This document shows positions 7,288 through 16,113 of a stretch of 64,000 bases of DNA, piece by piece. This DNA comes from Cyanobacteria bacterium REEB417 (GTDB taxonomy: Bacteria; Cyanobacteriota; Cyanobacteriia; PCC-6307; Cyanobiaceae): NCBI GenBank assembly GCA_018970945.1, contig JAGWVJ010000006.1, positions 1 through 64,000 on the forward strand, in the 5' to 3' direction. The notes under the pieces were generated by a model, which had not been told where the DNA came from, ran no database searches, and saw only the letters and a program-made list of their open reading frames with translations. Numbering within the stretch: the stretch's first letter is position 1; each line of letters begins with the position of its first letter. A program made the position numbers and the translations under genes.

Positions 7288-8744
7288 TGGCCGCAGTACG
7301 CCAGCGTTGGTCTGGGCCCCTGGCAGCGCTGTTGCTGATGGTCCCCGCAGGGTGGGCCCATTCGTCCAGTGCCCAGGGTCACGCTCAGAGGCAGTCGGCC
7401 GTGCTGCGGCCGCAGGTGGTAGAGCCCCTGGCCGGCGGCCTCGATGGGGTGCTGGTGGTCAATGACAACAATCCGGAACTGATCACCGCGCCGGGCATCC
7501 TGCTGTCGACCTTTGCCCCCACTGGTCGGGCAGTTCCCGCAGCCCATCTCGATGTGGCGCTCGAGGGCCGCTTTGATCTGTTCAGCCATCACGTGTATGC
7601 CGGCAAACCCGAGACCCAGGACTCCACCCTGTGGCTTGCGGTGGTCGCTGAGCCCCGGGGCAGCAGGGCGGTGACCCTGCGCTTGCTGAACGGATCGACC
7701 GCCCTATCCCAGTCGTTGGATCCGAGCCAGCCCGGCGCGCCGTTCTTGCCGTTGCCCACGCTGATGACCCAGGGCCTCAGCCCGGTCTATGCCGGACCGG
7801 GCAGCCGGGTGGCGAGCGAACTGCTAGGGCGGCAGCGCTCGCCCCTGATCCCTGCCCAGTGGACCCTGGCACCGGGGGCGCCCAGCACCCTGCTGGTGCT
7901 GCCCATACCGGTGCGGGGGCTCGATCCGCTTCTCAACGGCCGCAACCTGCAGTTGCGGCTGCAGAGCGATGGCCCCCTCTCGGTGGCCACCCTGGCGGCC
8001 TTCGGGCCCAATGACCGGCCACCCCCAGCCGACACCTGGGCAACCCTGCTTGCTGGCGGCCTGAGCCCGCGGGAGCATCTGGCCAGTCCGCGGGGAGCCC
8101 CGGGGCCGATCACCTATTCGCGGGTGAGCGGCGTGCAGCGGGGGAGCCTCTGGACCGCCCGCCTGACCGACCCGGGCCTGCCCTATCTCTCAGCAGGGCG
8201 GGCGCCCATCTCCTGGCCGATCGCTTCCCTGCTGCGGGGCACCCTGGGCACCGCGCAGGTGCAGACCGCCGAGCTCAAGGCGTTCTACCCAGGGACGGCC
8301 TGGGCCGCCCATGGCAACTACGGCGTCGAATACGACCTGACCATTCCACTGCGGAACACCGGGTTGAAGCCCACCACCCTGCAGCTGGCCTTTGAGTCTC
8401 CCCTCAAGGTTGATCAGGCACAGGGCGGCCTGCGGTTCAACACCCTGCCGGCCAAGGCGGTCATGTTCCGGGGCACCGTTGAGGTGAGCGGACTGGATGG
8501 CAGCAGCGGTCGCCCCGCCGGTCGGCAGGGGTTCCATCTGGTGCTGCGCAACGGTCAGCCGGGCCCCCCCCTGGGCACGGTGACCCTGCCGCCCGGTGGT
8601 GAACGCACCCTGCGGGTGCGGCTGATCTACCCCGCTGATGCCAGCCCCCCCCAGGTGCTCAGCCTGCTGCCCTTGGCCGGCCCTGGGACGACAGGAGTGC
8701 CTGTGAAACAATCGCCACCATCTCCTGCCCCCAGCCAGCCGTGA
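7287..8744 (+). CDS. DUF3370 exported protein
   Basis: About 485 residues with an N-terminal signal peptide (hydrophobic core about residues 10-22, likely cut after a Ser/Ala-rich stretch). The body matches the cyanobacterial DUF3370 family: VVEPLAGGLDGVLVVNDNNPE early, then repeated beta-rich segments and a Pro-rich C-terminus. Its function is unknown; it is probably periplasmic or cell-envelope associated. The ATG at 7287 overlaps the upstream serine hydrolase stop by one base, so the two are probably made together. The stop also overlaps the chlI start by one base. Confidence 0.78.
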   Translation: MAAVRQRWSGPLAALLLMVPAGWAHSSSAQGHAQRQSAVLRPQVVEPLAGGLDGVLVVNDNNPELITAPGILLSTFAPTGRAVPAAHLDVALEGRFDLFSHHVYAGKPETQDSTLWLAVVAEPRGSRAVTLRLLNGSTALSQSLDPSQPGAPFLPLPTLMTQGLSPVYAGPGSRVASELLGRQRSPLIPAQWTLAPGAPSTLLVLPIPVRGLDPLLNGRNLQLRLQSDGPLSVATLAAFGPNDRPPPADTWATLLAGGLSPREHLASPRGAPGPITYSRVSGVQRGSLWTARLTDPGLPYLSAGRAPISWPIASLLRGTLGTAQVQTAELKAFYPGTAWAAHGNYGVEYDLTIPLRNTGLKPTTLQLAFESPLKVDQAQGGLRFNTLPAKAVMFRGTVEVSGLDGSSGRPAGRQGFHLVLRNGQPGPPLGTVTLPPGGERTLRVRLIYPADASPPQVLSLLPLAGPGTTGVPVKQSPPSPAPSQP

Positions 8745-9829
8745 TGCAAGCCCGCAAGCGCCGGGTGTTTCCCTTCACCGCCATCGTCGGTCAGGAGGAG
8801 ATGAAACTGGCCCTGCTGCTCAACGTGATCGATCCCCGCATCGGCGGAGTCATGATCATGGGCGATCGGGGTACCGGCAAGAGCACCACGATCCGGGCCC
8901 TGGCCGACCTGCTGCCCGAGATCGAGGTGGTCGCGGGTGATCCCTACAACAGCTCCCCGAGCGATCCTGATCTGCAGAGCGCCGAGGTGCGGCAACGGCT
9001 CGACCAGGGCGAGGCTGTGGCCACTGAGCCTCGTCAGGTGCCGATGGTGGACCTGCCCCTGGGGGCCACCGAAGACCGCCTCTGCGGCACCATCGACATT
9101 GAGAAGGCCCTCAGCGAGGGCGTGCGGGCCTTCGAACCCGGCCTGCTGGCCAAGGCCAATCGGGGCCTGTTGTATGTCGACGAGGTCAACCTGCTCGACG
9201 ACCATCTGGTCGACGTGCTGCTCGATTCGGCCGCTTCGGGCTGGAACACCGTCGAGCGTGAGGGTATCTCGGTGCGCCATCCGGCCCGCTTCGTGCTGAT
9301 CGGCTCGGGCAACCCCGAAGAGGGTGAGCTGCGGCCCCAGCTGCTCGATCGCTTCGGCATGAGCGTCGAGGTGCGCACCGTGCGCGACCCCGAGCTCAGG
9401 GTGCAGGTGGTCGATCAGCGCACGGCGTTTGATCACGACCCCGAGGGCTTCAACAACGCCATTCAGTCAGGTCAGGATGCCCTGCAGGCGCGGGTGGTGG
9501 AGGCTCAGCAACGGTTGCCCCAGGTTCAGATCGACGACGACCTGCGCATTCGCATCAGCGCCATCTGCGGTGAACTCGATGTCGATGGCCTGCGCGGTGA
9601 CATCGTCACCAACCGTGCCGCCCGGGCTCTCGCCGCCTTCGAGGGCCGCACCGAGGTCACCGAAGATGACGTGGCCCGTGTAGCGGCCTGCTGCCTGCGC
9701 CACCGGCTGCGCAAGGACCCACTTGAGACGATCGATTCCGGCGATCGGGTGGTCAAGGTGTTCTGCAAGGTGTTCGAACGGCCCGAGGGCGACGATCGCC
9801 GTGCCTTCGAGCTGGCCCTGGCGGCCTGA
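8744..9829 (+). CDS. chlI: magnesium chelatase ATPase subunit I
   Basis: About 361 residues of an AAA+ ATPase. Landmarks are [19 protein letters not shown] at the start, Walker [10 protein letters not shown] near residues 41-49, Walker [21 protein letters not shown] near 145, the arginine-finger region [17 protein letters not shown] near 190 and a C-terminal sensor 2 helical domain. ChlI forms the hexameric motor that, with ChlD and ChlH, inserts Mg into protoporphyrin IX, the first step committed to chlorophyll. The ATG at 8744 overlaps the previous stop; a GTG at 8741 is possible. chlD and chlH are not in the window. Confidence 0.95.
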   Translation: MQARKRRVFPFTAIVGQEEMKLALLLNVIDPRIGGVMIMGDRGTGKSTTIRALADLLPEIEVVAGDPYNSSPSDPDLQSAEVRQRLDQGEAVATEPRQVPMVDLPLGATEDRLCGTIDIEKALSEGVRAFEPGLLAKANRGLLYVDEVNLLDDHLVDVLLDSAASGWNTVEREGISVRHPARFVLIGSGNPEEGELRPQLLDRFGMSVEVRTVRDPELRVQVVDQRTAFDHDPEGFNNAIQSGQDALQARVVEAQQRLPQVQIDDDLRIRISAICGELDVDGLRGDIVTNRAARALAAFEGRTEVTEDDVARVAACCLRHRLRKDPLETIDSGDRVVKVFCKVFERPEGDDRRAFELALAA

Positions 9830-9841
9830 TCGGGCGGGCGG

Positions 9842-10306
9842 GTGCGCATCCTCGGCATCGACCCAGGACTGGCCCGCGTCGGTTATGGGGTGATCGAGGT
9901 TGCAGGGCGCCAACAGCGCCTGCTCGACTGCGGCATCATCCGAACCGATGCGGGCCGCAGCGAGGGGGATCGCATGGTCGAGATCGCCCGCGATCTGCGC
10001 CAGCTGATCCGGGCCTGGCGCCCGGAGCTGGCGGCGGTCGAAAAGTTCTTCTTCTATCGCTCCAGTACCACCATCGCCGTGGTTCAGGCCCGCGGTGTGG
10101 TGATGATGACCCTGGCTCGCTTTGCGGTGCCGGTGGTGGAGTTTCCGCCGATGCAGATCAAGCTGGCCCTCGCCGGTTCGGGCCATGCCCGCAAAGATGA
10201 AGTGCTCGAAGCGGTGATGCGCGAGTTGGATCTCCGCGAACCGCCCCGTCCCGACGATGCCGCCGATGCCCTGGCGGTGGCGCTCACCGGATGGTTTCAG
10301 CGTTGA
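9842..10306 (+). CDS. ruvC: Holliday junction endonuclease RuvC
   Basis: About 154 residues, a typical RuvC length. The acidic catalytic residues are visible in [12 protein letters not shown] (Asp near residue 6), AAVEKFFF (Glu near 66) and [12 protein letters not shown] (Asp pair near 138-141). RuvC resolves Holliday junctions with RuvAB. The GTG start at 9842 lies 12 bp after chlI. The final codons and stop lie in the first unit of a three-copy 20-bp repeat that runs into fau. Confidence 0.94.
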   Translation: MRILGIDPGLARVGYGVIEVAGRQQRLLDCGIIRTDAGRSEGDRMVEIARDLRQLIRAWRPELAAVEKFFFYRSSTTIAVVQARGVVMMTLARFAVPVVEFPPMQIKLALAGSGHARKDEVLEAVMRELDLREPPRPDDAADALAVALTGWFQR

Positions 10307-10350
10307 GCAAATGGTTTCCGCGGGGAGCAAATGGTTTCAGCAGTGAGCAA
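10291..10350 (+). repeat. three tandem copies of a 20-bp unit across the ruvC end and fau start
   Basis: Units are at 10291-10310, 10311-10330 and 10331-10350, each of the form atggttt..gc....gagcaa, with 3-5 mismatches between copies. Unit 1 encodes the last RuvC residues and its stop codon; unit 3 supplies the ATG and first codons of fau. Because 20 is not a multiple of three, the three ATGs lie in three different frames. Confidence 0.92.
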
Positions 10351-10909
10351 ACAGCTGCTGCGCGCCCGTTTCCGGGACCTGCGCCGCGAACATGGGTCGG
10401 CACTGCAACAGCGGCTGGATCGACTGACTGCGGTCGACCTCGCCGACCTGTTGGCGCGCCGGCGCCCGCCTTTGACGGCCCAGGGCTATGTGGGTCTGTG
10501 CTGGCCCCTGATCGATGAGCCTGACCTGCGGCCCTGGCTGCAGGGTCTGTCGTGGCCCCTGGCGCTACCCGCCGTGGCCGCTGGCCGGCTCCGTTATCGG
10601 CCGTGGCAGCCCGGACTGCCCCTGGAGCCCGACGATTGCGGTGTGCCGGCACCGCCTGCTGCGGCGCCGTCGCTGCAGCATCAGGACGTGGCCCTGATGC
10701 TGGTGCCGGCCCTGGCCGTGGATCGTTCTGGGATCCGTCTCGGTTATGGCGGCGGTTGGTATGACCGATTGCGTGCCGATCCCGGTTGGCGCCGGGTGCC
10801 GGCCCTGGTGGTGCTGCCTGCGGCGTGCGTGTGCGAGGCCCTGCCGGCCGATCCCTGGGATGTGCCCTTCGACGGCTGGCTCGATGACGACGGCTGCCAC
10901 TGGATTTGA
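10331..10909 (+). CDS. fau: 5-formyltetrahydrofolate cyclo-ligase
   Basis: About 192 residues. The family signature LGYGGGWYDR lies near residues 137-146, and the N-terminal KQLLRARFRDLRR helix is typical. The enzyme converts 5-formyl-THF to methenyl-THF with ATP, recovering a storage folate into the one-carbon pool. The ATG at 10331 is the only one of three repeated ATGs that is in frame, and it sits in the last unit of the 20-bp repeat. Its translation start may therefore compete with out-of-frame ATGs just upstream. Confidence 0.88.
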   Translation: MVSAVSKQLLRARFRDLRREHGSALQQRLDRLTAVDLADLLARRRPPLTAQGYVGLCWPLIDEPDLRPWLQGLSWPLALPAVAAGRLRYRPWQPGLPLEPDDCGVPAPPAAAPSLQHQDVALMLVPALAVDRSGIRLGYGGGWYDRLRADPGWRRVPALVVLPAACVCEALPADPWDVPFDGWLDDDGCHWI

Positions 10910-10980
10910 CAAAGCGTGCACAGCCATCGCACAGGGGCACGGACTTTGCCAGGATCGGTTGACGACGTCACTGCTGGAAC

Positions 10981-11178
10981 GTGCCCGAGCACTTTGCCCT
11001 GACCACCGCTGCCGCCCAGCCGGCCCGTGCAGGGGCTCCCTCGGCAGCTGAGCGGGTTCTGGCCGCCGAACTTGAGGGCCGCAGCCAGGCCAACGGCGCT
11101 CTCTCGATGATGGTCACCTCGATGGTGCACATGGTGCAGGCCGGTCGGTCGCCGCGCAGCCGTTGGCAATCCTCTTGA
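10981..11178 (+). CDS. possible small protein, unknown
   Basis: A 65-codon frame with GTG start between fau and the next secreted protein. Codon third positions are mostly G or C, as in the surrounding genes, and the product has a helical Ala/Glu-rich middle and an unusual SMMVTSMVHMVQ stretch. I do not recognise it. The gap it fills (10910-11226) otherwise shows only a TTGACA-like hexamer at 10906-10911, without a matching -10 at normal spacing. It may be a genuine small gene or chance coding in GC-rich DNA. Confidence 0.35.
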   Translation: MPEHFALTTAAAQPARAGAPSAAERVLAAELEGRSQANGALSMMVTSMVHMVQAGRSPRSRWQSS

Positions 11179-11226
11179 CCCTTGCATCCGGATTTGTCGT
11201 TCACGCCCATGCCGGCTTTGTCGATC

Positions 11227-11709
11227 ATGCCCATGGTTGTTGTGCGCCGCCCGCTGCTGGCTGCAGCAGCCCTTTCGCTGTCGGCGATGGCCGTTGGGTC
11301 CCGCCCAGCGGTTGCCCATGGCATCGAATCGAGCCTCGAACGGGTGTCTGACCTGGGCGGCGGCCTTGTGCTCCAGAGCCACTTCAGCACCGGTGAGCCT
11401 GCCGCTGGAGCAGCTGTGACACTGGTGGCTCCAGGAGGTCAGACCGTGGCGGTCGGCCAGACCGATGTCCAGGGCCAGTTGCGTTTCCGGTTGCCGGCCA
11501 GCGTCGACGCAGCCTGGGAACTGCGGGTGGATCAAGGGCCTGGACATCGCGACTATCTCGAACTGCCGGTCGCGACGGCCCAGCCACTGCGACGCGTTTC
11601 CCGTTCCAGGCTCCGTCTTCCCCTCGACCGCGGTTCCCTGGCCTGGGGTGGTGGGGCGCTGGCGCTGGTGGGTGCCCTGGTGCTGCACAGCCGGCGCGGG
11701 CAGGGCTGA
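11227..11709 (+). CDS. exported protein with C-terminal membrane anchor, unknown
   Basis: About 160 residues. A signal peptide (basic start, then hydrophobic run to a VAHG cleavage-like site) is followed by a beta-rich domain with GEPAAGAAVTLVAPGG and TDVQGQLRFRLP. This resembles carboxypeptidase-regulatory-like or nickel/cobalt-transport accessory beta-sandwiches. A C-terminal hydrophobic helix (about residues 135-152) ends in a basic tail. So it is probably a periplasmic domain held at the membrane. No enzyme motif is seen. Start codons at 11182, 11227 and 11233 are possible; 11227 puts the signal peptide near the N-terminus. It lies 2 bp upstream of sufE. Confidence 0.55.
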   Translation: MPMVVVRRPLLAAAALSLSAMAVGSRPAVAHGIESSLERVSDLGGGLVLQSHFSTGEPAAGAAVTLVAPGGQTVAVGQTDVQGQLRFRLPASVDAAWELRVDQGPGHRDYLELPVATAQPLRRVSRSRLRLPLDRGSLAWGGGALALVGALVLHSRRGQG

Positions 11710-11711
11710 AC

Positions 11712-12146
11712 GTGACCACCGGCAGCGCCGAGCTTGACGCCATCGTGCAGCGCCTTGCCGGCACAGATGATCCTCGCCGACGTTACGAATACGTGCTGTG
11801 GCTGGCCAAGGGGCTGGCGCCGTTGCCTGAGGAGTTCCGCCAGGAGGTCTTCAAGGTCAAAGGCTGTGTTTCCCAGGTCTATGTGGTCGGCCAGCTCAGC
11901 AACGGCCTGCTCCACTGGCAGGGCGATTCGGACGCGGCCATCACCAAGGGATTGCTGGCCCTGCTGATCAAAGGGCTCGAGGGACTCACCCCCCAGCAGG
12001 CCGCGGCGGTCGATCCCGGTTTCATCGCCCGGACCGGCCTGCAGGCCAGCCTGACGCCATCAAGGGCCAATGGTTTCATCAATATCTTCAGGACCATGCA
12101 GGCCCAGGCCCGAGCCCTTGCCGGCGAGCAGTCAGGCGATTTCTAG
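11712..12146 (+). CDS. sufE: SufE family cysteine desulfurase activator
   Basis: About 144 residues. The acceptor cysteine is in KVKGCVSQVYV near residue 51, preceded by YEYVLWLAKGLAPLP and followed by the SufE helical core with a C-terminal SRANGFINIFRTMQAQA segment. SufE takes persulfide sulfur from SufS and passes it to the SufBCD scaffold for Fe-S cluster assembly. A GTG start at 11712 follows the upstream stop by 2 bp. The other suf genes are not in the window. Confidence 0.9.
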   Translation: MTTGSAELDAIVQRLAGTDDPRRRYEYVLWLAKGLAPLPEEFRQEVFKVKGCVSQVYVVGQLSNGLLHWQGDSDAAITKGLLALLIKGLEGLTPQQAAAVDPGFIARTGLQASLTPSRANGFINIFRTMQAQARALAGEQSGDF

Positions 12147-12173
12147 GATCGGCCCCATGTCTGTCCCCGTTGT

Positions 12174-13505
12174 ATGACCATCGGCATCGGCTTGCTTGGC
12201 CTCGGCACGGTGGGCGCCGGGGTGGCGCGGATCCTGGCCACCCCCCAGGGGCGCCATCCGCTGGTGGGTGAGCTGGCCCTGCGGCGGGTGGCCGTGCGAG
12301 ACCTGCAGCGCCAGCGTCCGATCGACCTCGATCCGTCCCTGCTGAGCACCGATCCGGAGGCGGTGGTTGACGATCCGGCTGTGGACATCGTGGTCGAGGT
12401 GATGGGCGGGCTCGAGCCGGCCCGCTCGCTGATCCTGCGGGCAATCGCCGTTGGTAAACCGGTCGTGACCGCCAACAAGGCCGTGATCGCCCGTTTCGGC
12501 GAGGAGATCGCCGCCGCGGCGGCCCAGCGTGGCGTCTATGTGCTGATCGAAGCCGCCGTTGGCGGCGGTATCCCGATCATCGAGCCGCTCAAACAGTCAC
12601 TCGGTGGCAACCGTATTCAGCGGGTGAGCGGCATCATCAACGGCACCACCAACTACATCCTCAGCCGCATGGCCGACGAGGGTGCTGCCTATGGCGCGGT
12701 GCTCGCCGACGCCCAGCGCCTCGGCTACGCCGAGGCCGACCCCGCCGCCGATGTGCAGGGCGGTGATGCGGCCGACAAGATCGCGATCCTGGCCTCCCTG
12801 GCTTACGGGGGTGTGGTGCCCCGGGCTGCGATTCCGACCAGCGGCATCGACCGTCTCGATGCCCGCGATGTGGCCTATGCCGACCAGTTGGGGTACGGCG
12901 TCAAGCTGCTGGCCGTGGCCGAGCAGGTGGGTGTGGCGTCCGATGGCACGGCCGAGCTCGATGTCAGCGTCAGTCCCACCCTGGTGCCCAGGGACCATCC
13001 CCTGGCCGGCGTCCACGGGGTCAACAACGCAATCCTGGTCGAAGGCGATCCGGTGGGCCGGGTCATGTTCTACGGGCCTGGTGCCGGATCCGGACCCACC
13101 GCTTCGGCAGTGGTGGCCGACATTCTCAACATCGCCGGCATCCGCCAGGTGAGCGGCGGGCGCTTCCCTGGTCAGCCGGCCCCGCTCGATCCGCTGCTGG
13201 CCGCAGGCAGCTGGCGTACCTGCCGGCTGGTAGACCCGGCCGTCACCCAGCACCGCAATTACGTGCGGTTGCGCACCAGTGACGAAGCCGGAGTCATCGG
13301 CCGGATCGGCACCTGTTTCGGTGAGGCGGGGGTGTCGCTCCAGTCGATCGTGCAGTTCCAGCCCCAGGGCGGCGGTGATGGCAGCCATGCCGAGATCGTG
13401 GTGATCACCCATCGGGTGCTCGAATCGGCCTTCCGGGCGGCAATGGCCGCGATTGAGGCGCTGCCGGCGGTGCAAGCGGTGGCCGCCTGTCTGCGCACGC
13501 TTTGA
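12174..13505 (+). CDS. hom: homoserine dehydrogenase
   Basis: About 443 residues. There is an N-terminal NAD(P)-binding GLLGLGTVGAGVARIL, then VVEVMGGLEPARSLI and VVTANKAVIARFG, and a catalytic core with SGIINGTTNYILSRM and DPAADVQGGDAADKIAILA. A C-terminal ACT domain begins near residue 365 (VGIGRIG-type VIGRIGTCFGEAGVSLQSI). It reduces aspartate semialdehyde to homoserine, on the way to threonine, methionine and isoleucine; the ACT domain is the usual site of threonine feedback. Start ATG at 12174. The binding-protein gene overlaps its stop by 4 bases. Confidence 0.95.
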   Translation: MTIGIGLLGLGTVGAGVARILATPQGRHPLVGELALRRVAVRDLQRQRPIDLDPSLLSTDPEAVVDDPAVDIVVEVMGGLEPARSLILRAIAVGKPVVTANKAVIARFGEEIAAAAAQRGVYVLIEAAVGGGIPIIEPLKQSLGGNRIQRVSGIINGTTNYILSRMADEGAAYGAVLADAQRLGYAEADPAADVQGGDAADKIAILASLAYGGVVPRAAIPTSGIDRLDARDVAYADQLGYGVKLLAVAEQVGVASDGTAELDVSVSPTLVPRDHPLAGVHGVNNAILVEGDPVGRVMFYGPGAGSGPTASAVVADILNIAGIRQVSGGRFPGQPAPLDPLLAAGSWRTCRLVDPAVTQHRNYVRLRTSDEAGVIGRIGTCFGEAGVSLQSIVQFQPQGGGDGSHAEIVVITHRVLESAFRAAMAAIEALPAVQAVAACLRTL

Positions 13506-15085
13506 CGGTGGCGCCCCGTCGCCTCCGCATGCTGGCTGCGGCGGTGACGCTCGGGTCGGCGCTGACGCTCACGGTCGGCTGCAAACCCCGCCGAGACCCC
13601 CAGCGGTTGATCATCGGCAGTCGCAACCGGATCGACACGGTCGATCCGGCCGGGGCCTACACCTTCGGAGCCATGCAGCTGCTGAGCGCGATCGGCGATC
13701 CGCTCTATGCGATCACCCCAGACGGCCGCCTCGAACCCAGGCTGGCCATCGGCCTGCCCCGAATCAGCGACGATGGCCTGCGGGTGCAGGTGGATTTGCG
13801 CCGTGGCGTTCAGTTTCACGACGGCACCCCTTTTGATGCCGCCGCCATGGTCTTCACCCTGGAGCGCTTTCTGGCCATCGGCAAGCTGAGCTATCTGCTG
13901 GGCGATCGGGTGACGGCCGTGCGGGCTCTCGGCAGCCACACGATCGAACTGCGCCTCAAGCGGCCTTTCGGGGCCATGGCCCAGCTGCTCAGTGCGATCA
14001 ATCTGACGCCGCTGTCGCCCTCGGCCTACCGCCAGCATCGCCGCCGCCAATGGAGCGATCGGTTCGTGGGCACCGGTCCCTACCGGCTCAGCTTCTTCAC
14101 TCCCCAGCAGCAGCGCCTGGAACCGTTTGCCCGGTACTGGGGGCGCCCCGCGGCCAACCGGGGCCTTGACCTGGTGGCGCTGGGCAACTCCACCGCCCTG
14201 TTCGGTGCCCTGCAGAGCGGCGAGGTCGATGGCCTGCTCTCCACCAGCCTCGAGCTTGACCATCAGGCAGCGCTACAACGCCAGGCCAGCCGCGGCCAGC
14301 TGCGCCAGGCCACCGGTCCGGCGCTCGAGATCGGCTATCTGACCCTGCTCAGCGACCAGCCGCCCCTGAATGGGGTCGGCCTGCGTCGTGCCCTGGCCCT
14401 GAGCCTGGATCGCCAGCGGCTGGTGCAGCGCGTGAGCCAGGGCCTGAATGCGCCGTTGCGGGGGCTGGTGCCACCGGTGCTGCCCGGGGGAACGCCTGAA
14501 CCGTGGCCCGCCTATGACCCCGCTGCCGCCCGCAGGCTGTACCGCCAGGCCGGCTATTGCCAGGGCCGGCGCCTGCCTCTGGAGCTCACCTTCCGCTCCA
14601 ACATCCCCAGCGACCGCCTGTTTGCCCTGACCTGGCAGGCACTGTTGCAGCGCGATCTGGGCGATTGTGTGGACCTGAAGGTGCAGGGCATGGAATCGAC
14701 CACCGCCTACCGCCAACTGGGCGAAGGGGCGTTTCAGCTGATCATTCTCGACTGGATGGGCGATTTTCCCGACGCCGACAACTACCTGATGCCGCTGCTG
14801 GGTTGTGACCAGTCCCAGGGCGATCGGTGTCTCAAGGGCTCCAGCGCCGCCAGTGGCAGCTTCTGGACCCGGCCGGGGCTGGAGGCCGAACTCCGGCGCA
14901 GTGCCAGCGCCCAAGGGGACTCCCGCGTGGCACTGCTGCGCCGGATCCAGGGTCAGACCGCCGCCGCCAGCCCCTACCTGCCGTTGTGGCTGGTGCAGCC
15001 GCGCATCTGGGTCCAGACCAGCGTGGCCCAGCCCCGCTTTGATGGGTCCGGTCGGGTGCTGCTGCAGGAGTTGCACCGCCCGTGA
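13502..15085 (+). CDS. ABC transporter substrate-binding lipoprotein, peptide/family 5
   Basis: About 527 residues. The N-terminus is a lipoprotein signal with lipobox LTVGC (Cys near 27). The rest is a family 5 solute-binding protein: VDLRRGVQFHDGTPFDAAAMVFTLER is the classic segment, with ALSLDRQRLVQRV and DFPDADNYLMPLLG later. It would bind peptides or other small solutes in the periplasm and deliver them to the permease encoded immediately downstream. A TTG at 13502 overlaps the hom stop; a GTG at 13508 is equally plausible. The substrate is unknown. Confidence 0.87.
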   Translation: MTVAPRRLRMLAAAVTLGSALTLTVGCKPRRDPQRLIIGSRNRIDTVDPAGAYTFGAMQLLSAIGDPLYAITPDGRLEPRLAIGLPRISDDGLRVQVDLRRGVQFHDGTPFDAAAMVFTLERFLAIGKLSYLLGDRVTAVRALGSHTIELRLKRPFGAMAQLLSAINLTPLSPSAYRQHRRRQWSDRFVGTGPYRLSFFTPQQQRLEPFARYWGRPAANRGLDLVALGNSTALFGALQSGEVDGLLSTSLELDHQAALQRQASRGQLRQATGPALEIGYLTLLSDQPPLNGVGLRRALALSLDRQRLVQRVSQGLNAPLRGLVPPVLPGGTPEPWPAYDPAAARRLYRQAGYCQGRRLPLELTFRSNIPSDRLFALTWQALLQRDLGDCVDLKVQGMESTTAYRQLGEGAFQLIILDWMGDFPDADNYLMPLLGCDQSQGDRCLKGSSAASGSFWTRPGLEAELRRSASAQGDSRVALLRRIQGQTAAASPYLPLWLVQPRIWVQTSVAQPRFDGSGRVLLQELHRP

Positions 15086-16113
15086 GCCGATCCATCCGCC
15101 TGTTGCGTTACGTGCTGGCCCGGCTCGCCCTGGCGCCGGTGATGCTATGGCTGCTGGCCAGCCTGGTGTTTCTGCTGCTGCGTCTGGCGCCGGGTGATCC
15201 GGTGGATGCCCTGCTGGGCAGCAGGGCTCCGGAGGCGGCCCGGGCGGCGCTGCGGGCCCAGCTGGGACTGGACCAACCGCTGTGGCATCAGTACGGCGGC
15301 TACCTGCGGGATCTGCTGCAGGGTGATCTGGGCACCTCCCTGACCAACCAGCAGCCGGTGCGGTCGGTGATCGGCCAGACATTGCCCGCCAGCCTCGAAC
15401 TGGGCCTGGTGGCGCTGTTGCTGGCTGCTCTCGTGGGACTGGCCGTGGGGTTCAGCGGCATTGCCCGGGCCGAGGGTGCGGTGGATCTCGGCGCCCGCCT
15501 CTTTGGCATCGGCACCTATGCGCTGCCGCCGTTCTGGCTGGCGATGCTGGCCCAGCTGGTGTTTGCCGTCTGGCTGGGGTGGCTGCCGGTGGGGGGGCGC
15601 TTCCCGCCCACCCTGCTGCCCCCTGGCGGCAGCGGCTTCTACCTGCTCGACAGCCTGCGCACCGCGCTGTTTCAGGGGCAATGGCAGAACCTCAGCGGCA
15701 CCCTGCGCCATCTGGTGCTGCCGGCCTGCACCCTCGCCCTGTTGCTGAGCGGGATCTTTGCCAATGCCCTGCGTCTCAATCTGCGACGCGCCATGGCCTC
15801 CGACTACGTCGAGGCGGCCCGCTGCCGTGGCCTCAGTGAACGGCGCCTGATCCTGCGCCACGCCCTGCCCAATGCCCTGCTGCCGGTGCTCACGATCACC
15901 GGCATCACTGTGGCCTCGCTGATCGGAGGGGCCCTGCTGATCGAAGTCACGTTTTCGTGGCCTGGTGTTGCGGCGCGGCTGCAGGAGGCCATTGCCCAGC
16001 GCGACTACCCCCTGGTGCAGGGCATCGTGGTGGTGGTGGCGACCCTGGTGGTCGCTGTCACGGTGTTGGTCGACGTGCTGGTGGCCTGGCTGGATCCCCG
16101 TCTTGAGTTCTGA
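15082..16113 (+). CDS. ABC transporter permease, DppB type
   Basis: About 343 residues with six predicted membrane spans. The N-terminal LLRYVLARLALAPVMLWLL helix and the LLRLAPGDPVDALLG motif are typical of DppB/OppB. The EAA loop is EAARCRGLSERRLILRHALP near residue 245. It pairs with the binding protein just upstream, overlapping by 4 bases. No DppC-type second permease and no ATPase follow; instead the gene ends convergently, overlapping the DUF1400 gene by 56 bp. The rest of the transporter must be elsewhere. Confidence 0.88.
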   Translation: MSRSIRLLRYVLARLALAPVMLWLLASLVFLLLRLAPGDPVDALLGSRAPEAARAALRAQLGLDQPLWHQYGGYLRDLLQGDLGTSLTNQQPVRSVIGQTLPASLELGLVALLLAALVGLAVGFSGIARAEGAVDLGARLFGIGTYALPPFWLAMLAQLVFAVWLGWLPVGGRFPPTLLPPGGSGFYLLDSLRTALFQGQWQNLSGTLRHLVLPACTLALLLSGIFANALRLNLRRAMASDYVEAARCRGLSERRLILRHALPNALLPVLTITGITVASLIGGALLIEVTFSWPGVAARLQEAIAQRDYPLVQGIVVVVATLVVAVTVLVDVLVAWLDPRLEF

